From Pontibacter oryzae (lineage in GTDB: Bacteria; Bacteroidota; Bacteroidia; Cytophagales; Hymenobacteraceae), in contig NZ_QWGE01000004.1 of NCBI RefSeq assembly GCF_003576375.1, forward strand, positions 248,001 through 312,000: 64,000 nt of DNA, written 5' to 3'. A model generated the notes under the pieces. The model was not told the origin of the DNA and did no database searches. It was given only the letters and a program-made list of their open reading frames with translations. Every line of letters starts with the position of its first letter. Within the stretch, counting starts at the first letter, position 1. Position numbers and translations under genes: made by a program. Below are positions 63,002 to 64,000 of the stretch, one piece after another.

Positions 63002-64000
63002 TTAGTCGATATCACGGTAGCGGTTGCTGCGGCGCGATTTAAACTGCTGATCCTGATGCTGCTGGCTATCGTCTCTATCGCTGTAGCCTCGGTAGTTCTC
63101 ACGAGAGCTAGAGCCGCGGTTATCGCCATAGTATGATGTGCTGCTGTCCATGGAACCGTAACGGCTTTGATCGCCACCGTAGCCGCCCTGGCCATAGCCA
63201 CCAGCACCGTAACCGCTTTGGCCGTATCGGCCAGAGAAATCACTGCCTTGGTTTGAGCTTCCGGAGCCATAACCGTAACCACCACTCATGCCGCGGTTAT
63301 AGTTGCTGTCGCCGTAGCCGCCTCTATCAGCGTTTCTGCCGGATGACCCGTGGCCTCCTGAGCTGTAATTTTGGCTATAATCGCTGCCTTGTGAGCCGTA
63401 TCTGCCGGAGCGGTCAGAACGATCGGAGCGATACTCATCGTTATAAGAACCACCTCTGGAGCCATATCCGCCCTGGCTACCGTAGCCGCCTTGCATAGAG
63501 CTTTGCGAATCCCAACCTCGTTGTGAGCCACGGTTGTCTCTGTCATATTCGCTCATGCCCCTGCTAGAGCCATAGCCCATAGAGCCGTAGCGGTCTCTGT
63601 CGCCGTAACCCTGCTGGCCATAATTGCTTTGTCCGGAGTTAGAGCTATGCTGGCCGGAGCTATAACCACCTTGGTAGCCTGTTGCGCGTTGGCCGTAGTC
63701 TCCTTGTCCGTAGCTTTGCTGATAGCCGCCCTGTGAAGAAGAGCCGCTGCCATACCCACCACCTCTTGATGAGCCATAGCCGCCCTGGCTGCTATACTCT
63801 TGCGAGGCGGAACCATAGTTGCTTTGTGAACCATAATTCCCTTGCCCGCCGTAGCCGCCCATGCTTCCGCGCTGGTTGTAGCGCCCCATGCCGCCTTGGT
63901 CGTTCATGACGCCATAGCCGCCCTGCATGTCGCCTTCACGGTCTTGGTAGCCGCCTTGCATGCCGCCGCGGTGGCCATACATCTCGTTAGAGTACTGGTC
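63002..64000 (-). CDS. Gly/Ser/Tyr/Gln/Arg-rich low-complexity protein, start probably outside window
   Basis: A long minus-strand frame ending at 63002 and open to the window edge; the Met at 63982 is inside the low-complexity part, so the true start probably lies beyond 64000. At least 332 residues are visible. It has about 25 YG dipeptides in [GSNRD]YG[SQGD] units, several RGG (SRGGGY, DRGGY), QGGYG and SSQGG runs, and many SDR/DRD charged pairs. There is no Leu, Cys or Pro, one Ile, one Trp, one Lys and two Phe. The end is basic (FKSRRSNRYRDID). No folded domain or signal peptide is visible. It resembles FUS/RGG-type disordered domains in composition. Role unknown. Confidence 0.75.
   Translation of the reverse strand, partial: DQYSNEMYGHRGGMQGGYQDREGDMQGGYGVMNDQGGMGRYNQRGSMGGYGGQGNYGSQSNYGSASQEYSSQGGYGSSRGGGYGSGSSSQGGYQQSYGQGDYGQRATGYQGGYSSGQHSSNSGQSNYGQQGYGDRDRYGSMGYGSSRGMSEYDRDNRGSQRGWDSQSSMQGGYGSQGGYGSRGGSYNDEYRSDRSDRSGRYGSQGSDYSQNYSSGGHGSSGRNADRGGYGDSNYNRGMSGGYGYGSGSSNQGSDFSGRYGQSGYGAGGYGQGGYGGDQSRYGSMDSSTSYYGDNRGSSSRENYRGYSDRDDSQQHQDQQFKSRRSNRYRDID

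Noticed and set aside
63133..63498. Plus-strand Arg/Cys/His-rich frame opposite the low-complexity gene
   Set aside because: It is a mirror of the repeated GGY codons; the minus frame has a terminator and a uniform pattern, the plus frame does not.

Overview
The window looks like chromosomal core sequence of a Bacteroidota bacterium of the order Cytophagales. Hymenobacteraceae, possibly Pontibacter or a close relative, is the best guess. The reasons are the gene content (RecA, a fused SecDF, paired SurA-like foldases next to MoxR, BatD, a GlmU-like sugar nucleotidyltransferase, QueG, type B L31, a TonB receptor under a TPP riboswitch), moderate GC, few Shine-Dalgarno sites, and TAnnTTTG-type -7 promoter elements. 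I saw no rRNA, tRNA, CRISPR array, prophage or insertion sequence.

Layout. 1-1.6 kb: response regulator and sensor kinase, the kinase cut by the window edge. 1.9-7.4 kb: DUF3108 protein, recA, an outer-membrane protein, a GNAT acetyltransferase, an SDR oxidoreductase and an unknown. 7.6-12.3 kb (minus): an envelope-folding cluster with a PpiC-OmpA fusion lipoprotein, a SurA-like foldase and a MoxR ATPase. 12.5-15.3 kb (minus): a partner-switching module (PP2C phosphatase, STAS protein, RsbW-like kinase). 15.5-17.5 kb: guaB and a rhodanese. 17.7-20.6 kb (plus): PnuC-type transporter, a 58-aa ORF, NadR-like kinase and aldose-epimerase-like protein. 21.2-23.8 kb: promoter, TPP riboswitch and TonB receptor. 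24.1-29.4 kb: acyl-CoA dehydrogenase, ECF sigma factor with a membrane partner, ruvB, queG and a small conserved-looking ORF. 29.6-31.1 kb (minus): two exported ferritin-like proteins. 31.6-34.1 kb: BatD-like protein and aroC. 34.2-36.6 kb: CarboxypepD_reg protein, a decayed ABC-ATPase remnant and a Na+/H+ antiporter. 36.8-43.7 kb: Nfu-type Fe-S protein, secDF, KtrA-like protein, udk, rdgB and a phosphoribosyltransferase. 43.9-48.4 kb (plus): rpmE2, a small lipoprotein, GlmU-like protein, holB and hemC. 48.5-54.8 kb: alanine symporter, cyclophilin, RmlD-like reductase, NSS transporter with a 52-aa MetS-like subunit, and a ComEA-like HhH protein. 54.9-62.9 kb: esterase lipoprotein, membrane protein, a 1314-aa superfamily 1 helicase, a lipoprotein and an NmrA-like protein. 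63.0 kb to the end (minus): a Gly/Ser/Tyr/Gln/Arg-rich low-complexity protein open through the window edge.

How genes work together. The TPP riboswitch makes the TonB receptor a likely thiamine-compound importer. PnuC and the NadR-like kinase suggest a nicotinamide riboside uptake-and-trap route. PP2C, STAS and the RsbW-like kinase form a complete signalling cassette whose target is not in the window. The NSS transporter and its 52-aa partner look like a two-subunit permease.

The strongest non-gene signal is a short word, AAGTATA/TATACTT. By hand count it occurs about 120 times in 64 kb on the two strands, against about 8 expected by chance. It occurs in coding sequence, in intergenic sequence and in terminator hairpins. 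The most unusual protein is the low-complexity protein at the right edge, which resembles eukaryotic FUS/RGG-type domains.
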